DNA of 64,000 bases from Phycisphaeraceae bacterium (GCA_019636615.1 JAHBXF010000001.1:1426001-1490000); one strand, 5' to 3'. Positions 33,873-43,549 are shown, numbered from the stretch's first letter. The notes: a model not told the origin generated them from the letters alone. Made by a program: numbers and translations.

Positions 33873-36233
33873 ATGAAGAACCAGGTTGCCCGGCGTCTAT
33901 GTTCGCATGCTCGCGTTGCAGGATCGCTGTGCCTGTGGCTGGCCCTGTGTGCCGGGGCCGCGCCGCACGCGCCGGCCATCGACGACGGCGGCGCCGCGCC
34001 CAGCGGTTGGGTTGAACGCGCGGGGTCGGTGGTGGGCGAGGCCTTTGCGCCGGGCACGCACAGGTTCTTTGCCGATGAGCAGGCGCGGCGCGCGGCCTTC
34101 GCGTCGTACGCGCTGGTGGAAGAGCCGCAGACAACGCCGCTGCCGGCCGAGACTCGCGTGAAGCCGGTCTTTGGCGTGCACGAGGGGCGACAGGCGGTGA
34201 AGATCATCATCGAGCCGGGGACCTCGCTCTACGGCACGGGAGAGGTGGCCGGGCCGCTGCTGCGCAACGGTCGCGTGATCGAGACGTGGAACACGGACGC
34301 GTACGGGTACGGGGACGAGGCCAAGAGCCTGTACCAAGCGCACCCGTGGGTGCTGGCGGTGCGTGCGGACGGCACGAGTTACGGCGTGCTGGCCGATACG
34401 ACGTACCGGTGTCTGGTTGATACGGGGTACTCGAACCCGGGAGAGATTCTCTTCGCGGCGCACGGGCCGGCGTTCCCGGTGATTGTGATCGAGCGCGACT
34501 CGCCGCAGGAGGTGCTCAAGGAGTTGGCACGCCTCACGGGGCACATGCCCATGCCGCCCAAGTGGGCCGTGGGGTATCACCAGTGCCGCTATTCGTACTT
34601 TCCCGAAGCGCGGGTGCGCGAGATCGCGCGCGAGTTCCGCGAGCGGCAGATCCCGTGCGATGTGATCTGGCTCGACATCGACTACATGGAGGGCTTCCGC
34701 GTTTTCACGTTTGATCGCGGGCACTTCCCAGACCCCAGGAAACTCAACGAAGACCTGCTGGCCGCTGGGTTTCATAACGTGTGGATGATCGACCCGGGCC
34801 TGAAGAGCCGCGACGACCGCAGCCCCAACGACCCGCCGCAGGAAGTCAGGGATGCAGAGCCGGCGGAACTCAAAGCAAAGCGCGAGGAAGAAATCGCCCG
34901 TTACCGGGCCATCCGCGACAGCGGCACGGCCAACGACGTGTGGGTCAAGCGCGCCGACGGAAGCGTGTACGAGGGAGAGGTGTGGCCCGGGTGGTGCTAC
35001 TTCCCCGACTACACCGACCCGGGCGTGCGGGCGTGGTGGGCCGATCTCTACGAAGACTTCATGAGTTACGGCATCAGCGGGGTGTGGAACGACATGAACG
35101 AGCCGGCGGTCTTCAACGTGGTGTCGAAGACCATGCCCGAGGACAACCTGCACCGGGGCGACCCGGGCATGCCGACGCCGACGGGCGAAGCGCAGGGAGC
35201 CCGCGCCGCCGGGGATCACGCGCGGTACCACAACGTGTACGGCATGCAGATGATCCGCGGCACGCGAGAGGGCATCGCCCGCGTGAACCCTCAGAAGCGG
35301 CCCTTCGTGCTCTCTCGCGCGAACTTCATCGGCGGGCAGCGCTACGGCGCGACGTGGACGGGCGACAACACGGCCAACTGGTACCACCTTGAGGTGTCGA
35401 TCCCCATGAGTCTCAACGTGGGGCTCTCCGGTCAGCCATTCATCGGGCCCGATATCGGCGGGTTTGCCGGCAACGGCGACGGCGACCTCTTCGCGCGATG
35501 GATGGGCTTTGGCGCGCTGCTGCCCTTCAGCCGCGGGCACACGGGCAAAGAGAACATTGACAAGGAGCCGTGGTCGTTCGGCCCGGGTGTCGAGGCGACG
35601 AGCAGGGCCGCGCTGGAGACCCGGTACATCCTGCTGCCGCACATCTACACGCTCTTCCGTGAGGCGAGCGTGAACGGGATGCCGGTGGCGCGTCCGCTCT
35701 TCTTTGCTGATACAAAGGACCCCGCGCTGCGGTCGGAGGACGATTCGTTCCTTCTGGGCGATGGTTTGCTGGTCGAGGCGCAGGTGGTGCCCGACCGCAC
35801 GCGCGTGCCTGTGAAGCCCAAGGGGATCTGGCGTCGGTGGCGCGACCTGGCCGACCCGGATCTGCCCGCGCTCTTTGTGAAGGGCGGGGCGATCATCCCC
35901 ACCGGGCCGATCGTGCAGTATGTGGGCGAGAAGCCGCTGGACCCGCTGACGCTGGTTGTCTCGCTCGATGCGCAGGGCAAGGCGACGGGCGAACTCTACG
36001 AGGATGACGGCGAGGGCTTTGGCTACGCGACGGGTGAGTATCTGCTGAGCACCTACGCCGCGGAGCGGGTGGGGGACGAGGTGGTGGTCACGCTCGCGCG
36101 CCAGGAGGGGTCGATGCCGCGTCCGTCGCGCGGGCTGCGCGTTCACCTGCTTGTGAGCGGCCCCGGCGGCGCGACGCGCACGGTGGAGGCCAACGGCCAA
36201 GACGGCGGTGCGGTGCGCGTGAAACTTGACTAA
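33873..36233 (+). CDS. Secreted GH31 family alpha-glucosidase
   Basis: 786 residues with a signal peptide (VAGSLCLWLALCAGAAPHAPA). GH31 motifs: VIWLDIDYMEGFRVFTFD (about 264-281), nucleophile region GVWNDMNEPAVF with D407, and acid/base region TWTGDNTANW with D498, followed by GFAGNGDGDLFARWMGFGALLPFSRGH. GH31 enzymes release glucose from the non-reducing ends of alpha-glucans and maltodextrins. Between IDPGLK and VWVKRADGS a highly charged stretch of about 40 residues is inserted relative to common GH31 sequences. Start is the ATG at 33873 after AGAGAGGAA. Divergent from the amylase gene, suggesting a shared starch-degrading function and shared control region. Confidence 0.94.
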   Translation: MKNQVARRLCSHARVAGSLCLWLALCAGAAPHAPAIDDGGAAPSGWVERAGSVVGEAFAPGTHRFFADEQARRAAFASYALVEEPQTTPLPAETRVKPVFGVHEGRQAVKIIIEPGTSLYGTGEVAGPLLRNGRVIETWNTDAYGYGDEAKSLYQAHPWVLAVRADGTSYGVLADTTYRCLVDTGYSNPGEILFAAHGPAFPVIVIERDSPQEVLKELARLTGHMPMPPKWAVGYHQCRYSYFPEARVREIAREFRERQIPCDVIWLDIDYMEGFRVFTFDRGHFPDPRKLNEDLLAAGFHNVWMIDPGLKSRDDRSPNDPPQEVRDAEPAELKAKREEEIARYRAIRDSGTANDVWVKRADGSVYEGEVWPGWCYFPDYTDPGVRAWWADLYEDFMSYGISGVWNDMNEPAVFNVVSKTMPEDNLHRGDPGMPTPTGEAQGARAAGDHARYHNVYGMQMIRGTREGIARVNPQKRPFVLSRANFIGGQRYGATWTGDNTANWYHLEVSIPMSLNVGLSGQPFIGPDIGGFAGNGDGDLFARWMGFGALLPFSRGHTGKENIDKEPWSFGPGVEATSRAALETRYILLPHIYTLFREASVNGMPVARPLFFADTKDPALRSEDDSFLLGDGLLVEAQVVPDRTRVPVKPKGIWRRWRDLADPDLPALFVKGGAIIPTGPIVQYVGEKPLDPLTLVVSLDAQGKATGELYEDDGEGFGYATGEYLLSTYAAERVGDEVVVTLARQEGSMPRPSRGLRVHLLVSGPGGATRTVEANGQDGGAVRVKLD

Positions 36234-36260
36234 CCCGGGCGGCGAGCGAACAAAGCACCC

Positions 36261-36845
36261 ATGTCACCACTCGTTGCCGGCACGTTGAAAACCCCCAGGC
36301 CCATCAGCAGGTTGTGCGTCTTCTGCGGGGCCAGCGCCGGGGCGCGGCCCGAGTATGAAGCCGATGCGCGCCGGCTGGGGGCCCAGTTGGCCCAGCGCCG
36401 CATCACGCTGATCTACGGCGGCGGGCGCGCCGGGCTCATGGGCGCGGTGGCCGACAGCGCGCTCGACCACGGCGGGCAGGTGATCGGCGTGATCACGCGG
36501 CTGCTGCAGAACCGCGAACTCGAGCACAAGGGCGTGACCTCGCTGCACGTGGTCGAAACGATGCACGAGCGCAAGATGATGATGGCCAACCTGGCCGACG
36601 CCTTCATCGCGCTGCCGGGCGGGCTCGGCACGCTCGATGAACTCTTCGAGATTCTGGCGTGGGCCCAACTGGGCATTCACAGCAAGCCCGTGGGGCTGCT
36701 GAACACGCACGGCTACTACGACACCCTCATGGGCTTTCTAGACCTGGTAGAACGCGAGTCATTCCTGCGGCTCAATCACCGCACGGCGATCGTGCTCAGC
36801 GCCGACCCCGCGTCGATCGTGGACCAACTGGCCGTGGCGGTGTGA
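36261..36845 (+). CDS. LOG-family protein (TIGR00730-type nucleotide phosphoribohydrolase)
   Basis: 194 residues. The signature PGGLGTLDE (119-127) and the phosphate-binding IYGGGRAGLMG (51-61) identify the LOG/YvdD family, which cleaves ribose-5-phosphate from nucleoside monophosphates (cytokinin activation in plants, probable nucleotide salvage in bacteria). The N-terminal VFCGASAGARPEY is also typical. Cytosolic. It follows the glucosidase gene by 27 bp and converges with the Old Yellow Enzyme gene. Confidence 0.92.
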   Translation: MSPLVAGTLKTPRPISRLCVFCGASAGARPEYEADARRLGAQLAQRRITLIYGGGRAGLMGAVADSALDHGGQVIGVITRLLQNRELEHKGVTSLHVVETMHERKMMMANLADAFIALPGGLGTLDELFEILAWAQLGIHSKPVGLLNTHGYYDTLMGFLDLVERESFLRLNHRTAIVLSADPASIVDQLAVAV

Positions 36846-36877
36846 GGCCCCGGCTTCGGCGCGGGCCGGGTTGAGCC

Positions 36878-38005
36878 TCACGCCATGGGCGGGTAGTCGG
36901 TATATCCCTCTGCGCCGCCGCCATAGAACGTGGATGTGTCCCACGGGGCGAATGGACCGCCGGCCGAGATGCGTGCCGCCAGGTCGGGGTTGCTGATGAA
37001 GAGTTTGCCGAAGGCGACCGCGTCGCACCATGCATCCTGAATGACGTGAGCGCCCTGCTGCGGGGTGTAATCGCCGTTGGCGATATAGGCCCCGCCGCCG
37101 GCTTCCTTGAACGCGCGCACGATGGCGGGGATGGTCTCCGGCAGGCGCGGGTCGGCGTTGGCGCGGTCCCAGGTTTCGACCGCGTGCAGGTAGGCGATGT
37201 TGAGCCGGCCCAGTTCGCGGGCGAGCGCGCTGAACGTGGCCGCGGGGTTCGAGTCTCTGGCGTCGTGGTGATCACTGAGCGGGCTGATGCGGTAGCCCAC
37301 ACGCCCCGGGCCCACGGCCTCGCACACCGCGCTGGCGACATGAAGCGGGAAGCGCAGCCGGTTTTCGAGACTTCCCCCGTACGGCGCGGGCATGGCGTTC
37401 ATGCCGTCGCGAAGAAACTGATCGAGCAGGTAGGTGTTCGCGCCGTGAATCTCAACGCCGTCAAACCCTGCGCGCACGGCACGCCGCGCGGCGTCGGCGA
37501 ACGCGCCGACGATGGCGGGCAGTTCGTCGGGCTCAAGGCGGCGCGGGGACGAGACCGGGTGACGCTGCATCGTCGCGTCGATGTAGGTCTTCGACTGCGA
37601 GGGAACGTGGGTTGATGAAACGGGGGGCGCGCCGGCGGGCTGGAGTGAGGTGTGCGAGACTCGGCCCACGTGCCAGAGTTGGCAGACGATCAGGCCGCCC
37701 GCGTCGTGCACGGCGCGGGTGACGGCGCGCCATCCTTCTTCCTGCGCATCGGTGTGTATGCCCGGGGTGCCGAAATAGCCGTGCCCCTCGGGGCAGACGG
37801 GGGTGGCCTCTGAGATGATGAGCCCCGCGCCGGAGGACGGGCCGTGCGCGTGGGCCGCGCGCTGGCGGTAATACTCGGCCATGAGGGGTGTTGGGATGTT
37901 GCCGGGCATGGCGGCGCGGCTGCGGGTGAGGGGGGCCATCCAGACGCGGTTGGCGCAGCGCAGCGCGCCGGCGGTGATGGGGTTGAGCAGAGGGTTGGTG
38001 TGCAT
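36878..38005 (-). CDS. Old Yellow Enzyme family NADH:flavin oxidoreductase / alkene reductase
   Basis: 375 residues. A FMN-dependent TIM barrel: N-terminal ANRVWMAPLTRSRA, LIISEATPVCPEGHGYFGTPGIHTD, IVCQLWHVGRVSH, the substrate-binding GFDGVEIHGANTYLLDQFL (the H..N pair that binds the carbonyl or nitro group), YGGSLENRLRFPLHV and GKLFISNPDLA. These enzymes reduce activated double bonds and nitro compounds with NAD(P)H. The start is set at the ATG at 38005 (MHTNPLLNPI); an ATG at 38038 is possible but lies directly after a hairpin that probably ends the upstream transcript. Confidence 0.92.
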   Translation of the reverse strand: MHTNPLLNPITAGALRCANRVWMAPLTRSRAAMPGNIPTPLMAEYYRQRAAHAHGPSSGAGLIISEATPVCPEGHGYFGTPGIHTDAQEEGWRAVTRAVHDAGGLIVCQLWHVGRVSHTSLQPAGAPPVSSTHVPSQSKTYIDATMQRHPVSSPRRLEPDELPAIVGAFADAARRAVRAGFDGVEIHGANTYLLDQFLRDGMNAMPAPYGGSLENRLRFPLHVASAVCEAVGPGRVGYRISPLSDHHDARDSNPAATFSALARELGRLNIAYLHAVETWDRANADPRLPETIPAIVRAFKEAGGGAYIANGDYTPQQGAHVIQDAWCDAVAFGKLFISNPDLAARISAGGPFAPWDTSTFYGGGAEGYTDYPPMA

Positions 38006-38049
38006 GGTGAAGGTGGCGATGGTAACGGCGGCGTGCATGGGCACCAAAG

Positions 38050-38079
38050 CAGCAACCCCGGGAGGGCCCGGGGTTGCTG
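38050..38079 (-). terminator. Strong hairpin, probable terminator of the dockerin-protein gene
   Basis: A perfect 13-bp stem (CAGCAACCCCGGG with its complement) and a 4-nt loop, 37 bp after the stop of the minus-strand gene ending at 38116. The following bases on the minus strand (CTTTGGT) have only a short T run, so termination efficiency is uncertain. Confidence 0.65.
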
Positions 38080-38115
38080 GAGAAGAAACGTGTTGAGGCA
38101 AGGCCCGAGAGGGGC

Positions 38116-39786
38116 TCAGCAGCCGTCGGCCCAGCGGGTGAAGAAGAGTTCAACATCGCTGCCGTCGATGCCGCCGTCGAGGTTGACATCGGCGGTTGTG
38201 TCGCCGCTCTCCCAGATGGTGAAGAAGTCTTCGACGTCGGTGCCGTCGGTGCCGCCGTCGCAGTTGAAGTCGCCGATGCAGACTTCAAGGTTGACGTTTT
38301 CGGAGGTGGCCTGGCCGCAGGCCGTGGTGACGAGCAGGCGGTAGGTGCCGGCCTCGGCGGGGCTAACGCCGGTGAGGGTGAGCGTGGCAGAGTCTGCGCC
38401 GCTGATGGAGCCGCCGGGGCAGGCCCCTTCGTTGCCGTCGGTGACGTTTTCAAAGACGCCCGGGGAGACTTCGCGCTGCCAGCGGTAGGTGACTTCGCCC
38501 GCGGCGGCGATGGAAGAGACACCGGCGACGAGGGTGACATCGCCGCAGAGGCAGGCGCGTTCTTCGGTGAGGGGCTGCGAGGTGATCGCGGGGGCCACAC
38601 AGGGAACGGGCAGGCCGGAGATCTGGATGCTGTCGGGCGTGCCGGGGCGGAAGAGGCCCAAGGTGACCTCGCCGAGTTGCGGCGCGGGGGGCACGTTGGA
38701 GACGAACCAGTAGTTGTAGGTGGTGCCCCAGCGCAGGGCGTTGGTGTTGGGGTTCTGCGCGAAGGTCTGGGGGCTGGCCCAGGTGAGGGTGCCGGTGGTG
38801 GCGTTGCGGCTGACATTCCAAGAGATGTTGCTGTAGACTTCGCCGGAGTGGTATTCGGGGCTGTAGAAGTTGATGTTGTTCACGGTGCCGGCGGGGTCAA
38901 CGGCGACGCTGAGCGAACTGCCGCTGCGGTGCGAGTTGAGGTTGAAGACCGCGTAGTCGTACATGTACTGGCCGTTGCCCAGGTTGGTGACCTTGCCGCC
39001 CGCGTGGAATCGGCCCTCGGCGGGGACATCGGCCAGGCTCAGGTGAACGGAGGGGTCGGGGTTGTTGACGCCCAGGCCGTGGTTGCGCCAGGCCATGAGG
39101 GCGGGCTGGCCGGTCATGGAGGGGCCGGTGGGGGTCCAGGTATACGAGGGTGTGGTGCCGCCGTTGGCGACGGTCATGCGGCTGTAGGTGGCGTTGTTGA
39201 GTTGCTCGGCGGGGGCTTCGCCGGCGCAGACGTAGACGCCCTCGGCGATATAGATGGCGCCGGGGAAGTCAGCCGCGCTCATCTCACCGGCCTTGATCTG
39301 CACACGACGCCAGATGGCATCGCCGGTTCCGCTGGGGATGGGGGCGAAGGTGCCGGCGAAGGGATTGATGCCCGAGCGGGGGCCGAGGCGGCCCTGGCCG
39401 GCGTTGTAGGAAGCGCTATAGACGTCGCGGCAGCCCGGGCGAAGGGTGCCGGATGGTCCGCTCGTGCAGGTGCCGCAGCCGGTGCCGTTGGCCACGCAGC
39501 ATGCGTGCTTGGCGAAACCCAGTCCGATCTGAAGGATGCGGCCGTTGTGCAGGCGGTAGGCGTTCATGCCCAGGGCGGGGGTGCCGCCGTTGAGCCACGC
39601 CAGTGGGGTGTCGCCGATGTTGCAGGTATAACTGCCCCAGGCGTACGAGTGGGTCGAGCCGACCGGGGAACTCTTCCAGGCGTCTTGAATCTGCTGGTGG
39701 GTGATGTCTGGCCCTGCGCCGGCGAGGAGGGCGAGGGAAGCCGCGCCGAGCGCGACCATGGACATGCGACGGAGCGAATCGACCAT
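38116..39786 (-). CDS. Secreted protein with Ig-like domain and C-terminal dockerin-like repeat
   Basis: 556 residues. Signal peptide (MVALGAASLALLAGAGP). The first 370 residues form a domain of unknown family with paired Cys (KHACCVANGTGCGTCTSG), then an Ig-like segment (SYRWQ-type: EVTYRWQREVSPG, with ADSATLTLTGVSPAEAGTYRL, about 410-495), and two dockerin-like loops (DFNCDGGTDGTDVEDFF, DVNLDGGIDGSDVELFF) ending in DGC. The last residues match the ending of the amylase, so both probably attach by the same mechanism. Start is the ATG at 39786 with GAGGAG upstream; the frame is open upstream without a signal. Function unknown; extracellular. Confidence 0.82.
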   Translation of the reverse strand: MVDSLRRMSMVALGAASLALLAGAGPDITHQQIQDAWKSSPVGSTHSYAWGSYTCNIGDTPLAWLNGGTPALGMNAYRLHNGRILQIGLGFAKHACCVANGTGCGTCTSGPSGTLRPGCRDVYSASYNAGQGRLGPRSGINPFAGTFAPIPSGTGDAIWRRVQIKAGEMSAADFPGAIYIAEGVYVCAGEAPAEQLNNATYSRMTVANGGTTPSYTWTPTGPSMTGQPALMAWRNHGLGVNNPDPSVHLSLADVPAEGRFHAGGKVTNLGNGQYMYDYAVFNLNSHRSGSSLSVAVDPAGTVNNINFYSPEYHSGEVYSNISWNVSRNATTGTLTWASPQTFAQNPNTNALRWGTTYNYWFVSNVPPAPQLGEVTLGLFRPGTPDSIQISGLPVPCVAPAITSQPLTEERACLCGDVTLVAGVSSIAAAGEVTYRWQREVSPGVFENVTDGNEGACPGGSISGADSATLTLTGVSPAEAGTYRLLVTTACGQATSENVNLEVCIGDFNCDGGTDGTDVEDFFTIWESGDTTADVNLDGGIDGSDVELFFTRWADGC

Positions 39787-40375
39787 TGAAAATCTCCTCT
39801 GCGGTGACGGGAATCGAGACCAGACGCCCGGGGTGCAGAGTTGCAGCCGGACACACCCCCCCGATGAGGACAGAAGAATAGCGGGCCCGGACGGGGGATA
39901 GAGACAGATACGCCCGTGATGGCGCGGCGGTTTCGCCCGTTTGGCGGCCTTGGACCGGGCCAGAAGCAGCCGGCCGGTTGAATGCGAAGGGGAGGGGCTC
40001 GCGGCACGGCACGCGTGGGCTTGCCCGGAACGTGCGCGGCGTGCCAAAAAAGCCAGAAACTTGGCCTGCGATGGTCGGCGGAAGGGGCGTTACAGAAAAT
40101 CTGAAAAAAAAGGCTGGACAGGCTGGGTGAATTCCGTTATATTGGTCACGGGTGCGGCGCGGCGGTATGCGCCGCCAATCTTGGCCATGCACGGCGCGGT
40201 TCTCGCGTACGCCAGCGGCCGGGTCATCCTGATGTGTTGTCGAAAGTGTTGATGGCGAGAGCAGCCCATGAGCTGTTGCTGCGCGTTGATGTGGTGTTCG
40301 ATTGTTCGGGGGTGAAAGGCCGGGTTCTCCGGCCTTGCAGACACGTGAAGAGTGCAAATCAACCGGGAGATGGTC
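39787..40375. other. Intergenic region between the dockerin-protein and pseudopilin genes
   Basis: About 590 bp between divergent genes. It contains one clear promoter (40115-40143) directed to the pseudopilin gene, an A-rich run near 40104, and a 22-codon frame starting at 40189 in the leader with no convincing ribosome site. No larger gene is seen. Confidence 0.6.
40115..40143 (+). promoter_or_regulatory. Sigma70-like promoter for the pseudopilin gene
   Basis: TGGACA (40115-40120) and TATATT (40138-40143) are separated by 17 bp; each matches consensus at five of six positions. Transcription from about 40150 would give a leader of roughly 225 nt before the ATG at 40376. It is the best promoter match found in the window. 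Confidence 0.65.
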
Positions 40376-41446
40376 ATGCAACGACTCGATCGTTCGCGGC
40401 GGCCTCGTGCCTTTACGCTCATCGAACTGCTGGTGGTCATCGCGATCATCGCGCTGCTCATCGGGGTGCTCTTGCCGGCGCTGGCGCAAGCGAGAAAGAA
40501 CGGCAGGCAGTTGATCTGCAAGACGAACCTGCAGCAGATGGGCCTGGCGACGCAGAGTTACACGGCGGACTACCAGGACAAGTTGTACGCCTTCACCATC
40601 GGTCCGCGCACGGCGAATCTGCTGTCGTACAGCGATCTCATCGCGCAGGCGATGACGGGCGGGCTTGAGTCTCACTCGGCCCAGGCTGTCGACATCATCC
40701 GCCGCCGAACCGGGCGTGACACCTTCCCGCAGGTGAACGGCTGGATTCCCGACGTGCTCTACACCCACCTCGTGCTGCAGGATTACCTCGCCAGCCGACT
40801 GCCCGAGCGGTTGGTCGTGTGCCCCGAAGACCGCAACCGTCTGCTGTGGCAGACCGACCCCGTCGCCTTCGCCGCGGGCGCCTTCACGCCTTCGCCCAAC
40901 CCGCTCAGCCCGCGCTGGCCCTATTCCTCCAGTTACGAAACGGTCTACTGCCACTATTCAAACGACCGCAGCGACAACCAGGTGGGATTGACCCAGGGCA
41001 GTGCGCACAACTTCTACCAGTTGCTCAACCCGCGCGGCGTGGCCGACCCCGCGCAGGAACTGGGCCGGCGCAAGTTTGTCGACGTGACCTTCCCCTCGCA
41101 GAAAGTGCAGTTGTACGACCTGCAGTCGCGCCACCACAGCAAGACGCAGTTCTACTACGCCTATTCCGACGCCGTGCAGCCGTTGCTCTTCTATGACGGC
41201 TCTGTGCGCGTGGAAGTGACCGGCCCGCCCGACCCCGCCGGCGTGGGGTTCGGCGCCAACGCGGGGTGGAACCCGGCCACGCCCCTCTCGAACTTCACCA
41301 TGCTCATCAACTACACGCCCGACACATGGGAAACCAAGTTGCGCGGCGGGGGCACCTCGGGGTCTTTCCCGGCCTTTTACCGCTGGACGCGCTCGGGCCT
41401 GAAGGGTGTTGATTACCGCGGGGGCGATGTGCGGGTCTTCCGCTGA
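40376..41446 (+). CDS. Prepilin-type secreted protein (pseudopilin N-terminus)
   Basis: 356 residues. [30 protein letters not shown] is split here as the type IV prepilin signal [18 protein letters not shown] followed by LLPALAQAR: cleavage before F, Glu5, and one long N-terminal helix. The remainder is a globular domain with several Cys and aromatic residues ([30 protein letters not shown]) and, in mid protein, repeated Pro/Tyr. GGGAG precedes the ATG at 40376; a GTG at 40352 in frame is less likely. Exported and processed by a prepilin peptidase; specific role unknown. Similar N-terminus to the protein at 25126-25947 but otherwise different. Confidence 0.85.
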   Translation: MQRLDRSRRPRAFTLIELLVVIAIIALLIGVLLPALAQARKNGRQLICKTNLQQMGLATQSYTADYQDKLYAFTIGPRTANLLSYSDLIAQAMTGGLESHSAQAVDIIRRRTGRDTFPQVNGWIPDVLYTHLVLQDYLASRLPERLVVCPEDRNRLLWQTDPVAFAAGAFTPSPNPLSPRWPYSSSYETVYCHYSNDRSDNQVGLTQGSAHNFYQLLNPRGVADPAQELGRRKFVDVTFPSQKVQLYDLQSRHHSKTQFYYAYSDAVQPLLFYDGSVRVEVTGPPDPAGVGFGANAGWNPATPLSNFTMLINYTPDTWETKLRGGGTSGSFPAFYRWTRSGLKGVDYRGGDVRVFR

Positions 41447-41501
41447 CGCCCTGCGCCTTGAGAGCATCGATAGTTGGGGGTTTCAGGTCGCCGCGCCCGG
41501 G

Positions 41502-42392
41502 TCACTCGGGCGCGGCGGTCGTTTGCTGAACCACGCCGAGAATCTCGCCGGCCATGGCGACCGCGGCGCGGCGGACCGCGTCGGTCCATGATTCGTCGCC
41601 GGTGGGGGGTGCATAGATAATGGCGCGGCTGGAAGTCACCAGCACGCCGCGCGTGCCCGGTGTTGAACCCTGCGACCGCAGCATGGCGCGGATGTCTTCG
41701 GGGCGGCCCCCTTGCGCACCATAGCCGGGGATGAGAAAGATCTGGTCGGGCATGCGCCGGCGGAGCGCGGCCCCTTGCGCGGCTTTGGTCGCTCCCACGA
41801 CGGCGCCCAGCGCGCTCAGGCCGTGCCTGCCTATGTGCGAGGCGCCCAGCGCCGCGGCCTGGTCTGCCATGAGTTCGCAGATCATCCGTCCGTCGGCCAG
41901 CTCGGGCAGTTGCACGGCGTCGCCCTCCGGGTTGCTGGTGCGGACGAGCACAAAGACGCTCATGCCATGTTCGAGAAAGGGCGCGATGGCGGCGCTGCCC
42001 AGATAGCCGCTGAGGGTGACGGCGTGCGCGTGCATGCGCCTGGCGGCGGCGGCGTAGTGCTGGCTCGAGATGCCGATGTCCCCGCGCTTGGCGTCCCAGA
42101 TGACATAAAGCCCCGCGGCGGCGGCCTCGGCGGAGAGTTCTTCGAGGAGTGACACCCCTTTGCCGCCGTAGCGCTCGAAGCAGGCGGATTGAAACTTCAC
42201 GGCGGGTGCCGCGCCGCGGATGGCCTTGATCACGCCGCGGCAGAACTCGGCGATGGCGGGCAGGGGCTCGTGGTGGTGCGTGCGGATGCTCTCGGGGAGT
42301 TGCTCGATGACGGGGTCGAGGCCGACGCACACGGGCGAGCCCGCGCGGTCGATGGCGCTGGGCAGCAGGTCGGCGGGGGCTTGGCTGGGCAT
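41502..42392 (-). CDS. pyrF: Orotidine 5'-phosphate decarboxylase
   Basis: 296 residues. PyrF converts OMP to UMP, the last step of pyrimidine synthesis. The active-site segment WDAKRGDIG with its Lys-Asp pair is present, preceded by CVGLDPVIEQLP and VKFQSACFERYGGKGVSLLEEL, and followed by FLIPGYGAQGG and VTSSRAIIYAPP. This is the longer class-2 type of OMP decarboxylase seen in many bacteria. The ATG at 42392 begins the family region (MPSQAPADLL); the frame is open upstream. It is divergent from the operon that ends in recG. Confidence 0.95.
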   Translation of the reverse strand: MPSQAPADLLPSAIDRAGSPVCVGLDPVIEQLPESIRTHHHEPLPAIAEFCRGVIKAIRGAAPAVKFQSACFERYGGKGVSLLEELSAEAAAAGLYVIWDAKRGDIGISSQHYAAAARRMHAHAVTLSGYLGSAAIAPFLEHGMSVFVLVRTSNPEGDAVQLPELADGRMICELMADQAAALGASHIGRHGLSALGAVVGATKAAQGAALRRRMPDQIFLIPGYGAQGGRPEDIRAMLRSQGSTPGTRGVLVTSSRAIIYAPPTGDESWTDAVRRAAVAMAGEILGVVQQTTAAPE

Positions 42393-42591
42393 ACGCAACC
42401 GTATTCGTACAGACGGCGGGGGCGCACGCGGCCTGCGCGAAGGGGGCGATGGCGGACCGGCGGTGGCCTCGCCTTCTGGCGGGCGCGGGCCGAAACTCCG
42501 GCCATTCCGGGACGGGGCGACGCATGATGACGCGGTGGGGTTGTGGCGGCAATGGGCAACCGCCCGGGTGGCCGCGCCCAAGGAGCGCATC

Positions 42592-43176
42592 ATGAGCAGC
42601 ATCAATACCGAAGCGGGGTCCGCGGCGGGGATCGAACGCCGATCGTTCAAGGCCAGCCTGGCAGACCTGGACTTTTCGATACTTGTTCCGCATGGGTTTG
42701 AGGGGCACTCGATTCCTTTCGAGGCGACTGACTTCTCGAAGCCCACGGCGGTGGCCGCGCTGATGATGTCGGCCTCGCCGGTGGCGGCGGCGGTGCTGAT
42801 GGTGTCGGCTCGCCCGGCCTTTGCGGACGGATCGGTGATGGAGTGGTTTCAATGGCTCGCGCAGGAGCAGGGGTTAACGCTGACAGCGATGATGCCCGGA
42901 CAGGCCGGGCCGCACCCGGCGATTGTGGCCCAGGGGTGGCAGGTGCAGGACGGCACGCGTCTGCGCTTTCACCTCGCAGCACTGGAGGACGGGGGACGGT
43001 TTGTGCTGGTGGTGGCGATGGTGCCCGAGGCGCTGTACCCGAGCTTTGGATCGCTGCTGGAGCGATCGACGGGTTCCATCGTGCTCGATCGGGCGCGCGG
43101 CCCGACGGCGCCGCTCGTTCCCGGTGGGGCCGTGCCCCAGTTGACGCTCTCAACGGGAGACGGTGATGGGCACTGA
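42592..43176 (+). CDS. Hypothetical protein, first gene of the recG run
   Basis: 194 residues, not recognised. The ATG at 42592 has AAGGAG 9 bases upstream; the frame is open earlier but lacks such a site. The sequence has an Ala/Val/Met-rich stretch (AVAALMMSASPVAAAVLMVSA, about residues 45-66), a mixed alpha/beta middle with HPAIVAQGWQVQDGTRLRFHLAALEDGGRF, and a Gly/Pro C-terminus. It may be a chaperone- or sensor-like fold but nothing is conclusive. The next gene starts inside its 3' end. Confidence 0.6.
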   Translation: MSSINTEAGSAAGIERRSFKASLADLDFSILVPHGFEGHSIPFEATDFSKPTAVAALMMSASPVAAAVLMVSARPAFADGSVMEWFQWLAQEQGLTLTAMMPGQAGPHPAIVAQGWQVQDGTRLRFHLAALEDGGRFVLVVAMVPEALYPSFGSLLERSTGSIVLDRARGPTAPLVPGGAVPQLTLSTGDGDGH

Positions 43177-43543
43177 TCAGTACACCCGGTGGCGGCGCGC
43201 CCAGGAACAACGGCGAGCACCCGCGGTGCGCGAGGCCCGGCGCCTCATTGAACAGGATGACTTTGACGCGGCGGAGCGCGCCGTGCTGAGCGTTGACGAC
43301 TCGATCTATGGCTCGGTCGCCATCGCGACGTTGTACCGCGATCGCCTGTCGGCACTGGCGGCGGGGGGCGGCGCGGCCGACAGGGCGAGGCTTGTGGCGG
43401 TCTTTCGGCGGGCCTGGCTGTGGGCCAGGGGTTGCTACCCCGACCCTCACACCGCCGATGAGGGCGAGGCGTTTGCGGCGTCTCGCGCCAGGGCACGCGC
43501 CGAACTTGTGGATGCGCTGGGGTTTGACCCCGGAGAGGAGTGA
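43166..43543 (+). CDS. Small helical hypothetical protein
   Basis: 125 residues from the ATG at 43166 (a GTG three bases earlier is possible), overlapping the previous gene by 11 bp. Charged, Arg/Ala-rich, apparently all-helical with TPR-like helical hairpins (RRLIEQDDFDAAERAVLSV). No motif or signal. The overlaps place it in one transcription unit with its neighbours. Confidence 0.55.
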   Translation: MGTDQYTRWRRAQEQRRAPAVREARRLIEQDDFDAAERAVLSVDDSIYGSVAIATLYRDRLSALAAGGGAADRARLVAVFRRAWLWARGCYPDPHTADEGEAFAASRARARAELVDALGFDPGEE

Positions 43544-43549
43544 CGGGAG

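Noticed and set aside
40081..40115. Terminator suggested by the A-rich run near 40104
   Set aside because: No stable stem precedes it on either strand; it lies just upstream of a promoter between divergent genes.
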